Source: CAZHGD01 sp964531735 (GTDB lineage: Bacteria > Armatimonadota > UBA10988). Taken from it: a stretch of DNA of 24,482 bases. The position numbers were made by a program, and so were the translations under genes. The notes under the pieces are model-generated. The model had not been told where the DNA came from, did not search any database, and was given only the letters and a program-made list of their open reading frames with translations. Position 1 is the stretch's first letter; each line of letters begins with the position of its first letter. The stretch lies in the NCBI GenBank assembly GCA_964531735.1, contig CAZHGD010000113.1, positions 1 through 24,482 on the forward strand, given 5' to 3'. Shown piece by piece: positions 22,414 through 24,482 of this stretch.

Positions 22414-24459
22414 ATGAAGCGGCTCGTCATCGTCGGCTGTCTGGTGCTGTCGGTCCGACCGTCCTCGGCGCTAGTGCGCGAGTCCATCGACCTCAGTGGG
22501 CCGTGGCAGACGGTTCGCGCGGACAAGCTGAGCCCGCCGCCCGCAACCGGCTGGAGGCCGATCAGCATCCCGGGCACGGTGCCGGGCTACCGCTACGAAG
22601 CCTCGTGGTTCCGCCGTGACGTCGACGTGCCGGCCAACTGGGCCGGCCGACGCGTGTTCCTGCGCTTCGGCGGGGTGCGTTGGAACAGCCAGGTGTTCGT
22701 CAACGACCAGCCGGTCGGCGGCTGCCTGAACGGGTTCGATGCCTTCGCGCTCGACGTCACCGCGGCGCTACGGCCCGGCGCGCGCAACCAGCTCCGCGTC
22801 GGCTGTCGCGACTTCACCGGCGTCTTCGACCCGGCCGCCAAGCCGGTCGACTTCGCGCAGAAGGGCGACGTGCGCGACCTGCCGCGCGACCGGGTCATCG
22901 CGCCCATCGGCGGCGTCATCACGCAGTACGGCATCTGGGACCGCTGCCGGCTGGAAGCCAGCGCGCCGGTCTTCGCCGACGACGTCACCATCGTCACCTC
23001 GGTCCGCCGCCAGGCGTTGGCGGTGACCGTCGCCGTGGCCAACCCGACGGCCGGCGCGGTGCACGCCGAGGTGCGCGCCGAGGTGCGCGAACGGCGCGAC
23101 GGCACCGTGGCCCTGACGCTGCCGGCCACGTCGGCTGAAGTGCCGGCCCGCTCTCAGGCGACCGCGCGGCTGGCCGCCGCCTGGCCGACGGCGCATCTCT
23201 GGTCGCACTTCGACCCGTATCTCTACGACCTGCGCGTGGTGGTGGCCGCGGCCGGTGCCACCGACGAACAGACCATTCGCTTCGGGTTCCGTGAGATCGA
23301 GCGGCGCGGCGGCGACTTCTACCTCAATGGCACCAAGATCCACCTGTTGGCCTCGAGCTGGTGGCCGGCCCATCCGCCCGAGAGCGATGACGAGGTCCGG
23401 GCCAAGCTGGGCGCCCTGCTCCAGGCCAACACGCGCGCCTTCCGCACGCACACCCAGCCGTGGCCCGAGAACTGGTACACCATCGCCGACGAGCTGGGCG
23501 TCCTGATGATCCCCGAAGGGGCCGTCTGGAACGATGACGAGACCTATCGGCTCGACGACGATCGGTTCTGGGACAACTACCGCGCGCACCTGCTGGCCAT
23601 GGTGCGCAAGCTGAAGAACCACCCGTCCATCGTGATCTACAGCCTCGAGAACGAGTTCGCCGGTAGCCGCATCAACGACCGGACGCCTGAGCGGCGAGCC
23701 AAGCTGGCGGCGCTGGCCGACGCGGTGCGGGGCGCCGACCCCACTCGGCTGGTGACCTACGAGAGCGACATCGACCCCGACGGCAAGGCCGATGTGATCG
23801 GCCTGCACTATCCCAACGAGTGGCCGGAGCAGCACCAGTGGCCCAACTGCGCCGACTGGATGGACCGGCCGCTGCCCAACAGCGGCGGCGGCTTCAACAA
23901 CGGCCAGCCGTTCCTCTGGTCCAAACAGAAGCCGCTCTACATCGGCGAGTACCTGTGGATCCCCTCGAACAACCCGGATTGGTCGACCATCTTCCTGGGC
24001 GACGAAGCCTACCGCGACTACGACTGGGCCCGCTCCACCGCCAAGGCCATCTCGTGGGACATGCAGATCAGGGCCTACCGGCGCAACGGCGTCAGCGGGC
24101 ATTCGCCGTGGACCGTCGTGGAACAGGGACCGCTGGATGAACGCAACGCCTGCTGGCTGGTCCATCGCGACGCTTATCGGCCGCTGGCGGCCTTCGCCCG
24201 CGAATGGGACCGGCGGTTCTACGCCGACCAGCCGGTCACGCGGCGCATCGACGTCTACAACGACACCATGGCGCCGGCCGACCTGACGCTGGTCTGCGGC
24301 TTCAGCGGCGGCGCGGCACAGCGGCGACCGCTCGGCGGGCTGCCGCCGGGCGGTCAGACGCTGGCCACGGTGCAACTGCCGCCACCAGCGGCCGGGCCGG
24401 GCGAGTTGCGCCTCGCGCTCGAAGCCGGCGGGCGGTCGCGGCCCAGAATCCAGCTATAG
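22414..24459 (+). CDS. Secreted GH2-family glycosidase
   Basis: This 681-aa protein has a signal peptide (MKRLVIVGCLVLSVRPSSA) and then the GH2 jelly-roll domain (DLSGPWQ, WFRRDVDVPANW, VFLRFGGVRWNSQVFVNDQP). An immunoglobulin-like domain spans about 185-290 and the TIM barrel about 295-600, opening with FREIERRGGDFYLNGTKIHL. The acid/base is Glu414 in IYSLENEF and the nucleophile is probably Glu512 in LYIGEYLW. A small C-terminal beta domain ends the protein. GH2 covers beta-galactosidases, beta-glucuronidases and beta-mannosidases, and the exact sugar is not decided here. The context (rhamnogalacturonan lyase, GH42) favours beta-galactosidase or beta-glucuronidase. It follows the esterase gene by 61 bp, with AGGTAA 4 nt upstream of the ATG. 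Confidence 0.9.
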   Translation: MKRLVIVGCLVLSVRPSSALVRESIDLSGPWQTVRADKLSPPPATGWRPISIPGTVPGYRYEASWFRRDVDVPANWAGRRVFLRFGGVRWNSQVFVNDQPVGGCLNGFDAFALDVTAALRPGARNQLRVGCRDFTGVFDPAAKPVDFAQKGDVRDLPRDRVIAPIGGVITQYGIWDRCRLEASAPVFADDVTIVTSVRRQALAVTVAVANPTAGAVHAEVRAEVRERRDGTVALTLPATSAEVPARSQATARLAAAWPTAHLWSHFDPYLYDLRVVVAAAGATDEQTIRFGFREIERRGGDFYLNGTKIHLLASSWWPAHPPESDDEVRAKLGALLQANTRAFRTHTQPWPENWYTIADELGVLMIPEGAVWNDDETYRLDDDRFWDNYRAHLLAMVRKLKNHPSIVIYSLENEFAGSRINDRTPERRAKLAALADAVRGADPTRLVTYESDIDPDGKADVIGLHYPNEWPEQHQWPNCADWMDRPLPNSGGGFNNGQPFLWSKQKPLYIGEYLWIPSNNPDWSTIFLGDEAYRDYDWARSTAKAISWDMQIRAYRRNGVSGHSPWTVVEQGPLDERNACWLVHRDAYRPLAAFAREWDRRFYADQPVTRRIDVYNDTMAPADLTLVCGFSGGAAQRRPLGGLPPGGQTLATVQLPPPAAGPGELRLALEAGGRSRPRIQL

Positions 24460-24482
24460 CCGAGGGTGCCGTCGGCCAGGCG

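Overview
The window is very GC-rich, densely packed bacterial DNA. The best taxonomic clue is the pseudopilin at 7876-8601. Its N-terminus has the FTLIELLV cleavage motif followed by a helix ending ILFPVFAKAREKARQSSC, and its C-terminus has an H-X9-DG motif. From memory, this combination is typical of Armatimonadota (Planctomycetota and Verrucomicrobiota carry related forms). The phylum is therefore an inference. No RNA genes, CRISPR array, transposase or phage genes were recognised.

Layout. (1) 1-4370, minus strand: a tightly coupled operon read right to left. It encodes an enolase-superfamily enzyme, a 562-aa LptC/OstA-like lipoprotein, two tandem bacterial-microcompartment vertex proteins (BMC-P, EutN/CcmL family) and an unrecognised protein that runs off the left edge. 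(2) 4371-4772: divergent control region. (3) 4773-6461: an Amt ammonium transporter with a signal peptide and long N-terminal extension, ended by a strong hairpin. (4) 6595-7479: an unrecognised secreted protein. (5) 7480-8980: a pseudopilin gene on the minus strand, bracketed by short palindromic dispersed repeats. (6) 8981-15651, plus strand: a large secreted GH42-like protein whose catalytic glutamates appear to be missing, a Gfo/Idh/MocA oxidoreductase (ATGA overlap), a compact Mod-like DNA methyltransferase (1-nt gap) and a membrane protein with two similar soluble halves. (7) 15662-17716, minus: a canonical GH42 beta-galactosidase. (8) 17839-24459, plus: a PL11-type rhamnogalacturonan lyase, a CE15-like esterase and a GH2 glycosidase.

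How the parts may fit. The right half looks like a plant-polysaccharide locus. An exported PL11 lyase cuts the rhamnogalacturonan backbone and an exported GH2 enzyme trims side chains. A GH42 enzyme and a CE15-like esterase, both without signal peptides, would finish the products inside the cell. Rhamnose from rhamnogalacturonan is a known substrate of aldehyde-handling microcompartments in Planctomycetota, so the BMC-P genes at the left edge may belong to the same metabolism. That link is inferred from proximity only, because the shell hexamers and core enzymes are not in the window. The most unusual points are the BMC-P pair embedded with an envelope lipoprotein gene, the GH42-like protein lacking its catalytic residues, the methyltransferase inside a sugar operon, and a 36-bp near-perfect palindrome between converging genes.
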